Origin: Betaproteobacteria bacterium
Lineage (GTDB): Bacteria > Pseudomonadota > Gammaproteobacteria > Burkholderiales > Burkholderiaceae_C
Reading direction: 5' to 3'
Length of the DNA stretch: 34,377 nucleotides
NCBI GenBank assembly: GCA_025354965.1
Contig: JANXLW010000131.1
Location: 1-34,377 of the forward strand
How positions within the stretch are numbered: position 1 is the stretch's first letter; every line of letters starts with the position of its first letter. The notes beneath the pieces were generated by a model. The model was not told the DNA's origin and ran no database searches. It was given only the letters and a program-made list of their open reading frames with translations. A program made the translations under genes and the position numbers. Shown piece after piece: positions 15,557 through 24,320 of this stretch.

Positions 15557-16673
15557 CGATCACCTCGCGCACCAGATCATCTGGCGCACCGCGCACCTGG
15601 GCGCTGGCAGTCCCGTCGAGCAGAACAAATCTGATCTGGCCGCCCTCAGATTTTTTATCGACGCGCATGAGTTCGAGATAGCGCCTGGCGTTATCAATCT
15701 CAGCCAGACGTGGCCCCGTCACTGGCAAGCCCGCCTTTTGAATCAAGGTGGTCAGACGCTGAACCAGGGCTATATCTACCAGTCCCAACCGCTGCGACAA
15801 GTGCGCTGCCATGACCATGCCACAACCCACTGCCTCACCATGCAGCCAGCGCCCATACCCCAAACCCGCCTCAATGGCGTGTCCAAACGTATGGCCAAAG
15901 TTGAGGATGGCGCGCAGCCCCCCTTCACGCTCATCCTGTCCCACCACCCAGGCTTTGATCTCGCAGCTGCGCTTTACGGCGTGCGCCAGCGCTGCTGGTT
16001 CCCGCGCCAGCAGCTCGTCGATGTGAGCCTCGATCCATGCAAAAAAATCGTAATCGGCAATCGGTCCGTATTTAATGACTTCCGCCAAGCCGGCACTGAG
16101 TTCACGCGCGGGCAGGGTCTTGAGAGTATCCAGATCACAAACAACTTGGAGCGGTTGATAAAACGCTCCAATCATGTTCTTGCCGAACGGATGGTTAATG
16201 CCAGTCTTGCCGCCGACCGAAGAGTCAACCTGCGCCAACAAGGTGGTGGGGATCTGGACAAACGGCACACCGCGCATATAGCTGGCCGCTGCAAATCCCG
16301 TCATGTCGCCAACAACACCGCCACCCAATGCGAAAAGGATGGTTTTTCGATCGCACCCGTTTTTCAACAAAGCGTCAAAAATAAGGTTAAGGGTTTCCCA
16401 AGTTTTGAATTCTTCTCCGTCTGGCAAAATCACCAAGTGAATGTTGGCGAATTTAGGACACAAGGCGGCACGCAATCGCTCGGCGTACGACGGTGCGACG
16501 GTGCTGTTGGTCACGATCAAAACACTGCTTGCGCCTGGCAGCTCTGAGTAGGTGAGTGGACTATCAAAGAGTGAGCTGCCAATGGCTATTTGGTAGCTGC
16601 GGTGCTGCAGATCTATGGCAACAGTTGAAATTGGCAAGCCGGAAAAACCAGGGTCAAGGTTTGAAACATTCAT
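15534..16673 (-). CDS. aroB: 3-dehydroquinate synthase
   Basis: Second step of the shikimate pathway: DAHP to 3-dehydroquinate, NAD- and metal-dependent, cytoplasmic. The 379-residue protein has the NAD-binding GGGVVGDMTGFAAASYMRG (about 117-135) and the substrate/metal region LLAQVDSSVGGKTGINHPFGKN. The metal ligands lie in SAGLAEVIKYG (Glu), NFGHTFGHAIE (His) and HGEAV (His). The start ATG at 16673 overlaps the aroK stop (16670). The N-terminus may be slightly over-long, since family similarity begins near ISTVAIDL (residue 15). Confidence 0.96.
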   Translation of the reverse strand: MNVSNLDPGFSGLPISTVAIDLQHRSYQIAIGSSLFDSPLTYSELPGASSVLIVTNSTVAPSYAERLRAALCPKFANIHLVILPDGEEFKTWETLNLIFDALLKNGCDRKTILFALGGGVVGDMTGFAAASYMRGVPFVQIPTTLLAQVDSSVGGKTGINHPFGKNMIGAFYQPLQVVCDLDTLKTLPARELSAGLAEVIKYGPIADYDFFAWIEAHIDELLAREPAALAHAVKRSCEIKAWVVGQDEREGGLRAILNFGHTFGHAIEAGLGYGRWLHGEAVGCGMVMAAHLSQRLGLVDIALVQRLTTLIQKAGLPVTGPRLAEIDNARRYLELMRVDKKSEGGQIRFVLLDGTASAQVRGAPDDLVREVIDACCICL

Positions 16674-17206
16674 ACCCGCGAGTTTAGAGGCAGCACACCC
16701 GCCAACTCAAGCTGCATCAAAATCATGCCGACCAGCGTCGATACTGATGGCCGCCCCGTTTCAACAACGAAATGCGCTGTCTGCCGATACAGCGGTTCGC
16801 GCACGGCGTGCAGTTCACGCAAGCGAGCCAGGGGATCCGCCACCTGCAGCAATGGCCGATTGACGTCGTGACGCAAGCGCCGAAATAGCTCCTCGGGCGA
16901 GGAATTGAGGTAGACCACTTGGCAACGCTCGTGCAGGTGCTGGCGATTGACGGCACGAAGCACAACACCGCCACCGGTTGACAACACGCCATGTTGGTTT
17001 AGCGTCACCCGATCGATTGTGGACTCTTCGACGTCGCGGAACCGTTCTTCCCCTTCACGCTCGAAATACTCACGAATTGAGCAGCCCAATTGCTGCTCGA
17101 TCACATGGTCAGAATCTGAGAATGGAAGTTGCAGACGCCTGGCGAGTTGGCGCCCGACAGTAGATTTGCCGGAGCCGGGCAGGCCGATAAGAGCGATGCT
17201 CGTCAT
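16670..17206 (-). CDS. aroK: Shikimate kinase
   Basis: Phosphorylates shikimate to shikimate 3-phosphate with ATP. With the ATG at 17206 the protein is 178 residues, the usual size. It begins MTSIALIGLPGSGKSTVG with Walker A at about 7-14. The shikimate-binding DSD (SDSDHVIEQQLG), the STGGGVVLR motif (about 79-87) and the lid NRPLL follow. The frame is open for another 56 codons upstream, but that part overlaps the Ig-like gene and has no kinase similarity, so I reject it. It lies 11 bp after the Ig-like gene and is coupled to aroB. Confidence 0.95.
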   Translation of the reverse strand: MTSIALIGLPGSGKSTVGRQLARRLQLPFSDSDHVIEQQLGCSIREYFEREGEERFRDVEESTIDRVTLNQHGVLSTGGGVVLRAVNRQHLHERCQVVYLNSSPEELFRRLRHDVNRPLLQVADPLARLRELHAVREPLYRQTAHFVVETGRPSVSTLVGMILMQLELAGVLPLNSRV

Positions 17207-17217
17207 CTGCCCCGGCG

Positions 17218-18954
17218 CTAGTCCTTCGTCCAGCAGTTGTTCACGCCATACGCTGGCGTCAAGAACGAACCATTGATTTCGTCGCCTTTGACAAAAGATG
17301 TGATGTAACTCTTCACTGCAGAGCCTTCTGAACCCGACACTCCAGTCGTCACCGTGACTGCGTATGTCAACCACGTGGCCACATTTTGCGGATACTCAAC
17401 CTGAATAGTCGCTCGTCCGTTGGCACCCGTGGTGTTTGTAGTACCAACAAACGACAGTACCACATCCGCCTTGCGGGGTGACAATGCACCATTGTTGTCA
17501 TGATCTTCCCCCGCGTCAAGAAGGCCATTCCTGTTCTTATCTTCATTCGGACACCAAACACGCCCAGTGGCAAGCGTCGGGTCAACACCTGTAACCGGAT
17601 CCCCATTGACGTCAACAATCCCGTCAGAAATCCCGTATATTACGGCAGGTGGTGGGTTGTTCCCGGATACCTGGTAAATGCCGCCAGTAGACGAAGCAAA
17701 GTTGAACCCACCTTTGCCAAAGTGCGTGAGGTCCACGCTGGCAGACACGATCGCGTTTGCTACCGCGATTCCTGCCGAGTCATTAACTGCCACATCAAAT
17801 TTTTTGATGTAGGTGAGATTGTTGGCGCCTTTTGTAAGTTCGTTGTTGTCACCCAGTGTGATGGACAAGGGTTGACCTGCGACAGTCAGTGTCTTGCTCG
17901 TTTGACTAGGACAGGCTCCAGCGGCGATATCTGTATCCGTGTTGCCATAGCAGATGCGGATGATGACACCGTTGGTTGGACTGGTGCGGGTTCCAGCGAT
18001 GTAATCTGCAATCGCGACCCCACTTACATCGCTATATACCGTTGCCGTGCCAGTGGATATCGACTCATAACTATCCAGCGCCGGTGAAACAATTTCAAAA
18101 CGGGCGCGGACATTTTGAATCGGCTGATTCGCCGCATTGAAGAAAGTCGCTCGAATATTGGCACGGTTGGTGGTTGCGCCAGCCAAATTGGGAGAAATTG
18201 TAGTGGGCGTAATAGCGAGACTGGCGCCATTGATCGTGCCGACCGCTGCTGGAATTGCACCAACACCACTCACTACCTGAACATCGCGCGAGGCGGTTAC
18301 GCCCAATCCAGCCGCTGTAACAGTGTAAGTTGCGGCAGTTGCCGGTGCAGCCCCAAGCGTCGCAGTTGCAGTGCCCGTGCCGTCAGAATTTGTCGTTATC
18401 AGCTGGTTAAAGCCTAAAGTTCCACCAAGCTGAACGCTCACACCACCGACTGCAGTCCCGTTCGCATCAGTGGTCTTGACCGCCAATTGAACACTGGCCC
18501 CCGGGGCCGGGGTTGCTGGTAGCGGCGTCAATGAAATCTGGCTTCCTGTTACTGCAACGACCACCGAGCCGCTTTGCCCCCCCAACGTGATAGTTGCGGT
18601 GATATTTCTGTTGGTCTTTTCACTACCAATCGAAATATTGCCGGACGCCTGTCCGGCAATATCAGTGGTCAAGACAACTGGCGTATAAACACCGGAGTCA
18701 ACTGACACTGATAAAGGAAGTCCACTCACCACATTTCTGGCCGCATTCAATGCGGTAACCGTTAACAGGGCTTTATCACTTCCAGTATTTTTGATTGACG
18801 TCTTATCCAAGCTAAGAACAAGGCTGGCGGCCGTTGCTGTGATTGGCGTTGTTGTTGGCGCTGTCACCGGTGCCCTGGCGCTGCCGCCTCCGCCACCACA
18901 GGCGGCAAGTGCGACCGTGATCACAAGACCTACAACAAATTTAATGGACTTCAT
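17218..18954 (-). CDS. Ig-like (Big_1-type) repeat lipoprotein with a possible calcium-binding loop
   Basis: A 578-residue predicted lipoprotein of unknown function. The signal peptide ends in the lipobox LAAC (Cys about 19 from the chosen start), followed by a glycine run and a Thr/Pro-rich linker. About three to four beta-rich modules follow, approximately 40-130, 135-225, 240-360 and 365-565. They have the D-x-x-G-x-A strand pattern of bacterial Ig-like/invasin domains (DIAGQASGNI, NSDGTGTATATLG, DVSGVAIADY, GANGRATIQV). Near residue 475, DKNRNGLLDAGEDHDNNG looks like a thrombospondin type 3 or EF-like calcium loop. I start at the ATG at 18954 because AGGAA lies upstream. It sits between pilQ and aroK and is probably cotranscribed with them; a link to the pilus or cell surface is inferred only from position. 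Confidence 0.85.
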   Translation of the reverse strand: MKSIKFVVGLVITVALAACGGGGGSARAPVTAPTTTPITATAASLVLSLDKTSIKNTGSDKALLTVTALNAARNVVSGLPLSVSVDSGVYTPVVLTTDIAGQASGNISIGSEKTNRNITATITLGGQSGSVVVAVTGSQISLTPLPATPAPGASVQLAVKTTDANGTAVGGVSVQLGGTLGFNQLITTNSDGTGTATATLGAAPATAATYTVTAAGLGVTASRDVQVVSGVGAIPAAVGTINGASLAITPTTISPNLAGATTNRANIRATFFNAANQPIQNVRARFEIVSPALDSYESISTGTATVYSDVSGVAIADYIAGTRTSPTNGVIIRICYGNTDTDIAAGACPSQTSKTLTVAGQPLSITLGDNNELTKGANNLTYIKKFDVAVNDSAGIAVANAIVSASVDLTHFGKGGFNFASSTGGIYQVSGNNPPPAVIYGISDGIVDVNGDPVTGVDPTLATGRVWCPNEDKNRNGLLDAGEDHDNNGALSPRKADVVLSFVGTTNTTGANGRATIQVEYPQNVATWLTYAVTVTTGVSGSEGSAVKSYITSFVKGDEINGSFLTPAYGVNNCWTKD

Positions 18955-18990
18955 ACCCAACTTCCTGTGATTCATCAATAGCAGAACTGC

Positions 18991-21123
18991 TCAACGCGAG
19001 GCCTTGTCCGCAACAACCTTGGGGGTAATAAACACCAGCATTTCCTGCTTGTTCGCAACTCTGGAACGAGTCTTGAACAGATTTCCAATGCCGGGTAAGT
19101 CACCCAACAGAGGCACCTTTGTCTCGTCATCGTTTTCCGTCATCTCGAAAATGCCACCAATCACAACGGTACCGCCGTTTTCAACCAGCACTTGCGTCTG
19201 TATGTGTTTGGTGTTAATGGCAAACCCGGCCGTGGTGGCTTGACCAACCGTGTCCTTGGTGACATCCAGCGCCAAAATGATGTTGCCTTCAGGTGTTATT
19301 TGGGGAGTTACCTCCAGTTTCAAATTTGCCTTACGAAAAGCGATCGAGGTGGCGCCGCTGGACGACGCAACCTGATAGGGTAACTCGGTACCTTGCTCGA
19401 TCAGTGCTTTGATCTGATCGGCCGTGACCACTCGGGGACTCGAAACAACCTTGCCCTTGCCATCGGCTTCCAGGGCCGAGAGTTCCAGGTTGAGGAAACG
19501 GTTCGCCGCCGAGCTGAAAAGCGATACCGCGAAAGTCGCAGGACTAAAGCCGTTCTGATTGCTGGCCGGCAAATTGACAAAATTGCTGGTCAGATCAACA
19601 GCGCCACCAGCGCCCGTTGTTGCAACCACGTTGGCATAACTTGTTCCGAACGCAACGCTATTGCCACCACCCAGTGAATAGCCGCCCGTGCCACCTTGTT
19701 GCGCACGCAGATCACTACCGCCAAGCCTTATACCCAAGGATTTACCAAAAGTGTCTGAAGCCTCCACAATGCGTGCTTCAATCAACACTTGACGCACCGG
19801 AACATCCAGCTTGGCAATCAGTTGCTGAACCTGCTCGAGTTTGCTTGGGATGTCCGTGACAAACAACTGGTTGGTACGCGCCTCTGAAATGGTGCTACCG
19901 CGGGGACTCAGCAGTCGTGAACTGCTGGGGCCGGTGCCGCCACCGGTGGCAGTTAATTGCGCTGCAACTTCTGCCGCTTTGGTGTAATTCATCTGGAACG
20001 ATTGGGTGCGCAAAGGCTCCAGATTTTGCAGCGACGCCATCGACTCAAGTTCGAGCTTTTCCTTGGCATTAATTTCGTCCTTTGGGGCAATCCAAAGAAC
20101 GTTTCCGGTTTTGCGCACACCTAAACCCTTGGCCTGCAAAATAATATCTAGTGCCTGGTCCCAAGGCACATCCTGCAGTCGTAGCGTCACCGCTCCGGTT
20201 ACCGAGTCGGAGGTGATGACATTGAAATTCGTGAAGTCGGCAATAACCTGCAACAGCGAGCGGACTTCAATATTCTGAAAATTGAGCGATAGCTTTTGCC
20301 CGCTGTAACCCGGACCCTGTGTCAACTTTGTCGGCTCAAGTTTCAATGGTTTGACTTCCACCACGAACTGCTCGTCGCTTTGATAAGCACTGTGAATCCA
20401 ATGCCCCTTGGGTTCAATAACCATGCGCACCCGGTCACCGACCTGGAAGGTTGTCACGGTTTGAACAGGGGTGCCAAAATCAGTCACATCCAGACGACGG
20501 CGCAAACCCTCTGGCAGTGTTGACTTCATGAATTCGACAACCAATGTTTGCCCCTGCTGGCGAATATCGACGCCAACCTGGTTGTTGGGCAGGGCCACCA
20601 CCACGCGGCCAGCGCCCTCGTCGCCGCGTCGGAAATCAAGGTCCTTGAGCGGCAACGTGTCGCGGCTGCGACTTTCAGCGAAAACCGGCGCTGTGGAACC
20701 GACCGAGGCTGCGCTCACGACAGGATCCAAAACAACCAGCAGGGTTTTGCCCTGCAGTTGCGCCTTGTAAGGCGTGGCCTGCTTCAAATTGAGTACAACA
20801 CGAGTCCGCTCCCCAGCTTGCACCACGCTAACTGACTTCAGGTTACCTTGATTGATTTCTATATTGGACCGACCCATGGCGTTCGAGATACCGGGGAAAT
20901 CAAGTGCAATTCTTGCAGGCGACTGAATTGAAAAGCCTGAAGGTATTGCAGCAAGCGGCTGTGTCAAATTGATTTTGACGACCTCAACACCCCCTTGAAT
21001 AGACCCGGATACCGCTTCAATGGCAGTCTGGGCCTGCACGGTAACGGTTGCGAACATGAGCGACATAACCAGAAAAACCAGCTGCCAAGCTCGCTTTGCC
21101 AACCAAAAATTCTGCTTTTTCAT
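18991..21123 (-). CDS. pilQ: Type IV pilus secretin PilQ
   Basis: Forms the outer-membrane pore for the type IV pilus. The 710-residue protein has a Sec signal peptide (cleavage near VQAQ, about 32) and two AMIN-type beta domains (about 35-150 and 165-255) thought to bind peptidoglycan. A secretin N0/STN domain (SLNFQNIEVRSLLQVIADF, about 285-355) and an N1 domain with a Ser/Gly-rich insert (GGGTGPSSSRLL) follow. The C-terminal secretin domain runs about 480-705, with VRQVLIEARIVEAS and PLLGDLPGIGNLFKTR. The ATG overlaps the pilP stop (ATGA, 21120-21123). Length and domain order are normal. Confidence 0.97.
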   Translation of the reverse strand: MKKQNFWLAKRAWQLVFLVMSLMFATVTVQAQTAIEAVSGSIQGGVEVVKINLTQPLAAIPSGFSIQSPARIALDFPGISNAMGRSNIEINQGNLKSVSVVQAGERTRVVLNLKQATPYKAQLQGKTLLVVLDPVVSAASVGSTAPVFAESRSRDTLPLKDLDFRRGDEGAGRVVVALPNNQVGVDIRQQGQTLVVEFMKSTLPEGLRRRLDVTDFGTPVQTVTTFQVGDRVRMVIEPKGHWIHSAYQSDEQFVVEVKPLKLEPTKLTQGPGYSGQKLSLNFQNIEVRSLLQVIADFTNFNVITSDSVTGAVTLRLQDVPWDQALDIILQAKGLGVRKTGNVLWIAPKDEINAKEKLELESMASLQNLEPLRTQSFQMNYTKAAEVAAQLTATGGGTGPSSSRLLSPRGSTISEARTNQLFVTDIPSKLEQVQQLIAKLDVPVRQVLIEARIVEASDTFGKSLGIRLGGSDLRAQQGGTGGYSLGGGNSVAFGTSYANVVATTGAGGAVDLTSNFVNLPASNQNGFSPATFAVSLFSSAANRFLNLELSALEADGKGKVVSSPRVVTADQIKALIEQGTELPYQVASSSGATSIAFRKANLKLEVTPQITPEGNIILALDVTKDTVGQATTAGFAINTKHIQTQVLVENGGTVVIGGIFEMTENDDETKVPLLGDLPGIGNLFKTRSRVANKQEMLVFITPKVVADKASR

Positions 21124-21662
21124 TTCGACCTCTCTTGCAACTGCAAAGTAGCAGTGCGTTCAATCCACTCGCCGATCGCATCCTGCACAATTTCTCGCAA
21201 CGTGACTTCTGTCTCAGCGATCTTCATCACGCGCCCATAGTTCAGCCCAAGATGGTTGCCGGGTCGTACCTGATACAACAAATTCTCGACCTTAACCAGA
21301 GCTATCGGTTGGCCGGCCTTGGTCAAACTACCCACCAACGTCATCGCGTCCAGCGGGAATGCCTCTAGAGCTTCCTTGCGGCGAGACAACTCGGGTGCGA
21401 TTAAAGCGCCGTTGGAAGCCACCTGCGTCGACTCCCGCTTCAATGCCTGTGTCAATTTTTGATTGCTGAAAGGTTCTATCGCCGTAACCTGGTTGTAGCT
21501 TTCGGGTTTGAACTGTTTGGGTTCGGAAATTGGCGCCACCTTGGGCCGGGTTTGAATTTTTTGTTCAGCCATCCATTGGCGCAGTTCATCTTCGCTGGAG
21601 GCACCGCAACCAAGCAGTGTCAAAAAAATTCCGCCAGCAAGCAACATTCGCACGGGCATCAT
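21120..21662 (-). CDS. pilP: Type IV pilus inner-membrane lipoprotein PilP
   Basis: Lipoprotein that links the PilMNO inner-membrane platform to the PilQ secretin. The 180-residue product has a lipoprotein signal with LLGC (Cys about 19), a region rich in Lys/Pro/Gln likely to be extended, and a C-terminal beta domain (MTLVGSLTKAGQPIALVKVENLLYQVRPGNHLGLNYGRV) typical of PilP. Two adjacent ATG codons (21662 and 21659) overlap the pilO stop, so the exact first residue is uncertain. It is the fourth gene of pilMNOPQ. Confidence 0.95.
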   Translation of the reverse strand: MMPVRMLLAGGIFLTLLGCGASSEDELRQWMAEQKIQTRPKVAPISEPKQFKPESYNQVTAIEPFSNQKLTQALKRESTQVASNGALIAPELSRRKEALEAFPLDAMTLVGSLTKAGQPIALVKVENLLYQVRPGNHLGLNYGRVMKIAETEVTLREIVQDAIGEWIERTATLQLQERSK

Positions 21663-22333
21663 TTCTTTGCCCCCTTCGACGCCTGCGCTTTTCGTTGCGC
21701 AGCAACTTCATCGCTATCCAGATAGCGGAAAGTCTTGGCGGTCGCGTCCATCGTCAACGCCCCGTCTTTAGTGGGCAAAATGACCAGATTGTTAAGCGTT
21801 ACGATGCGGGAAAGATTGGCAATGTCAGAGGCAAAAGCGCCAATATCGTGATAGCGTCCGCTAACCCGCACAGCAATTGGCAATTCGGCATAGTAGTCCC
21901 GGACAGCCACTTGCCCTGGGCGAAACAGATCAAACTGAAGACTGCGACCCAAGCCGGCCTGGTTAATGTCCGAAAGCAATGCATCCATTTCCGCTTTGCT
22001 TGGTAATTGCTTTTCAAGTTGCGTCACATATTGCTGCACTTGCTCCCGCTGCTTCTTTAGCGCTTCCAGATTGACCGCCTTGCCCAGTTTGATCTTGTAC
22101 TCTTCGCGCAACTTTACTTCCTTGGTCTGCTCTGCCTCCAATTCGGTTTGAGAAGTATTCAGCCAGGTGAACCACAACAGTACAACCAACAAAAGGGTAG
22201 TCACCAAAAAAAGTGCATAACGTGGAAGCGCAGGCCAATTGGACGGATCTTTGGGGTCGAGGTTTCGGAATTGTCCAACGGTTTTTTCCAGCGAAGCAGG
22301 AAAATCAAAATTTAATTGGAGTTTGTTTGCCAT
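21659..22333 (-). CDS. pilO: Type IV pilus assembly protein PilO
   Basis: Inner-membrane protein that pairs with PilN in the alignment subcomplex. The 224-residue product has a cytoplasmic N-terminus, one transmembrane helix (YALFLVTTLLLVVLLWFTWL, about 39-58), a coiled-coil region rich in Glu/Lys/Gln (about 62-115) and a C-terminal ferredoxin-like periplasmic domain (ELPIAVRVSGRYHDIGAFASDIANLSRIVTLNNL). It lies 11 bp after pilN with AAGGA near the ATG. Size and layout match PilO. Confidence 0.95.
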   Translation of the reverse strand: MANKLQLNFDFPASLEKTVGQFRNLDPKDPSNWPALPRYALFLVTTLLLVVLLWFTWLNTSQTELEAEQTKEVKLREEYKIKLGKAVNLEALKKQREQVQQYVTQLEKQLPSKAEMDALLSDINQAGLGRSLQFDLFRPGQVAVRDYYAELPIAVRVSGRYHDIGAFASDIANLSRIVTLNNLVILPTKDGALTMDATAKTFRYLDSDEVAAQRKAQASKGAKK

Positions 22334-22344
22334 GATCCTTGCTC

Positions 22345-22974
22345 CTATTTTTTGACAGGAGACGAGGCAGCGACCAATGGCGCTGTTGCAGTGGTGCCCA
22401 TTTTTTCGGCCTCACTGGCACGCGTCAGTCGCACACGAATTGTGAAATTGGCAACACGTCGTTGATCCCGCGGCGCCAACGTAACAGAGCCAGACACAAT
22501 CTCAACCAGCTCAGGCTTTGAAAACCAGGGTGTATTGTTTGCGAGATTGCGCAAAAGCTCAGAGACCCGTTCATTCGATTGCGCAACTCCTTGCAGCGTC
22601 ACATTCTGATTGTCTTGACGCATACTGGCGACATAAACTCCATCTGGCAATTGCCGAACCAATTCGGTCAGCAGGTGAACTGGCATATTCCTGTCCGCTT
22701 GCAGATCTTCCACAGCCTGTTGGCGAGCCCGCAGCGCTGCGATCTCCGACTCAAGGCTCGCAATGTCCTTGATTTGGTCGTCGAATTGTTTAATCTCGGC
22801 TTGCAATAGCTGGTTTTTTCCCTGTTGGCTCGTGATTTGAGTTTGAAACCAGAGAAAAATGATACCTGCAAGCAGGCCGCCAGCAAGCGCTGAAAGACCG
22901 ACGCTGACGTTGAATACGTCCCGACGGAGTTTGCGCGCAACCTCCCGATGCGGGAGCAGATTGATCAGGATCAC
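22345..22974 (-). CDS. pilN: Type IV pilus assembly protein PilN
   Basis: Inner-membrane partner of PilO and PilM. With the GTG at 22974 the product is 209 residues and starts with the diagnostic INLLPHRE motif that binds PilM. A transmembrane helix follows (VGLSALAGGLLAGIIFLW, about 23-40), then a coiled coil (about 45-90) and a periplasmic domain ending in FTIRVRLTRA. GTG is preferred because it overlaps the pilM stop (GTGA, 22971-22974). The ATG ten codons upstream lies inside pilM and would push the INLLPHRE motif inward. Confidence 0.94.
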   Translation of the reverse strand: MILINLLPHREVARKLRRDVFNVSVGLSALAGGLLAGIIFLWFQTQITSQQGKNQLLQAEIKQFDDQIKDIASLESEIAALRARQQAVEDLQADRNMPVHLLTELVRQLPDGVYVASMRQDNQNVTLQGVAQSNERVSELLRNLANNTPWFSKPELVEIVSGSVTLAPRDQRRVANFTIRVRLTRASEAEKMGTTATAPLVAASSPVKK

Positions 22975-24050
22975 TGCATGAATCTCCGCAAAGCCAGCCC
23001 GCATGAAGTGAGATAGGACGGTGCTTCACGTGTCATTTTCTTCAAGCGAACACCCTCACCAATTTCCATACCATCAAATGGATTCACCAAACTACACGCG
23101 AAAGTGGTGTGCTGAGTCACCGCCGCCGTCAATCCGGGCAATGCAGCCGAACCGCCTGCCAACATCACGTAGTCGACTTTGTTATGCGGCGTGCTGGTAA
23201 AGAAAAACTGCAGCGCACGACCGATTTCGTGCACCATATTTTCAACAAATGGTTTCAATACGCTCGATTCGTAGTCGTCGGGCAGTTCCCCGCTTCGCTT
23301 TTTGCTTTCCGCCTCTTCCAGAGAAAAACCATATTGACGCACAATCAACTGGGTCAATTGGGCGCCGCCGAAAGCCTGGTCCCTGTCATACAGGACTTCA
23401 TCACTACGAATCACCTGCATGCTGGTAGTCAGCGCGCCAACCTCAAACAAAGCAACAATGCTGCCGACACCCCGGTTCGGGAGATTCTCAATCAAGCGAC
23501 TGGTTGCCAGGCGCGATGCATAAGATTCCACGTCCACAATGACGGGTTTCAAACCAGCTGCTTCCGCCAAGCCCTGGATATCCTGAACCTTCTCGCGGCG
23601 CGACGCCGCAATCAGAACTTCGATATCACCGGCGGAGGTCGCGCTAGGCCCGATTACGCAAAAATCGAGACTGACCTCGTCCAGCGGGAAGGGAATGTAC
23701 TGGTTAGCTTCTGTCTCGACCTGCACCTCCAACTCTTGAGCAGACATGCCCCCCGGTAGAACAATTTTCTTGGTAATGACCGCAGAAGGAGGTAGCGCCA
23801 TTGCTACATTTTTGGTGTGGGTGCCGCTTTTCTTTACCAACCGGCGCACTGCCTCAGCCACTTCATCAAACTTTTCTATGTTGCCGTCGGTGATCCATCC
23901 GCGCTCAAGAGGCTCAATTGCGCAGCGTTCAAGCACCAAACGTCCTGCCTTATCTTGACCCAACTCGACCAGTTTAACGCTCGAAGAACTGATATCCAAA
24001 CCCAGCATGGGTGCAGGTTGACGACTAAACAAGGATCCCAAAGAGATCAA
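22971..24050 (-). CDS. pilM: Type IV pilus actin-like ATPase PilM
   Basis: Cytoplasmic actin-like protein that binds the PilN N-terminus and forms the inner platform of the pilus machine. The 359-residue product shows the actin-fold phosphate motifs: LGLDISSSSVKLVEL (about 16-30), GSIVALFEVGALTTSMQV (about 200) and VMLAGGSAALPGL (about 290). I chose TTG at 24050 because AGGGG lies six bases upstream and the sequence ISLGSLFSRQ follows. An in-frame ATG nine codons upstream (24077) is the alternative. It is the first gene of pilMNOPQ, divergent from mrcA, as usual in Proteobacteria. Confidence 0.95.
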   Translation of the reverse strand: MISLGSLFSRQPAPMLGLDISSSSVKLVELGQDKAGRLVLERCAIEPLERGWITDGNIEKFDEVAEAVRRLVKKSGTHTKNVAMALPPSAVITKKIVLPGGMSAQELEVQVETEANQYIPFPLDEVSLDFCVIGPSATSAGDIEVLIAASRREKVQDIQGLAEAAGLKPVIVDVESYASRLATSRLIENLPNRGVGSIVALFEVGALTTSMQVIRSDEVLYDRDQAFGGAQLTQLIVRQYGFSLEEAESKKRSGELPDDYESSVLKPFVENMVHEIGRALQFFFTSTPHNKVDYVMLAGGSAALPGLTAAVTQHTTFACSLVNPFDGMEIGEGVRLKKMTREAPSYLTSCGLALRRFMQ

Positions 24051-24106
24051 AACTATCCCCTGAAAGAGGCCAATCAACGATCAGCGATACTTAAGAATTC
24101 ACTTCA

Positions 24107-24135
24107 ATGCTAGCAGCAAGCGCATTGTCACGCAA
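24107..24135 (-). promoter_or_regulatory. Possible promoter of the pilMNOPQ operon
   Basis: On the minus strand TTGCGT (24135-24130) and TAGCAT (24112-24107) are spaced by 17 nt, about 57 bp before the pilM start. The matches to sigma-70 consensus are modest (3 of 6 and 4 of 6). The rest of the 270-bp pilM-mrcA divergent region shows no other feature I can support. Confidence 0.3.
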
Positions 24136-24320
24136 AGATTTTTTCAAAGTTTCGACGCCATTAACGTTGCCAAAAGTAGACGCTTTGTGTTCGGATGTTA
24201 CACACACCACTCAGCGAACTGCGATGCCGCAACAATAGCCGATACTACCGCGCCAAAGTTGTGAAACACTCATTTATTCAACGACAACAAATTTGACAAC
24301 ACATTTTCACGAAGATTTTT

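Noticed and set aside
15930..15950. CTGTCCC match inside aroB (and a similar one inside mlaE near 4598)
   Set aside because: Both are single arms within conserved coding sequence, without the partner arm or tail of the repeat family.
17207..17374. 56-codon N-terminal extension of aroK
   Set aside because: It overlaps the Ig-like lipoprotein gene, lacks kinase similarity, and the 178-residue form starting just before the P-loop has the normal size.
24292..24320. TTGACA box with a TTTTTA box 17 nt later before mrcA
   Set aside because: The -10 box would end at the base just before the ATG, so transcription would start inside the gene. It is probably a chance match.
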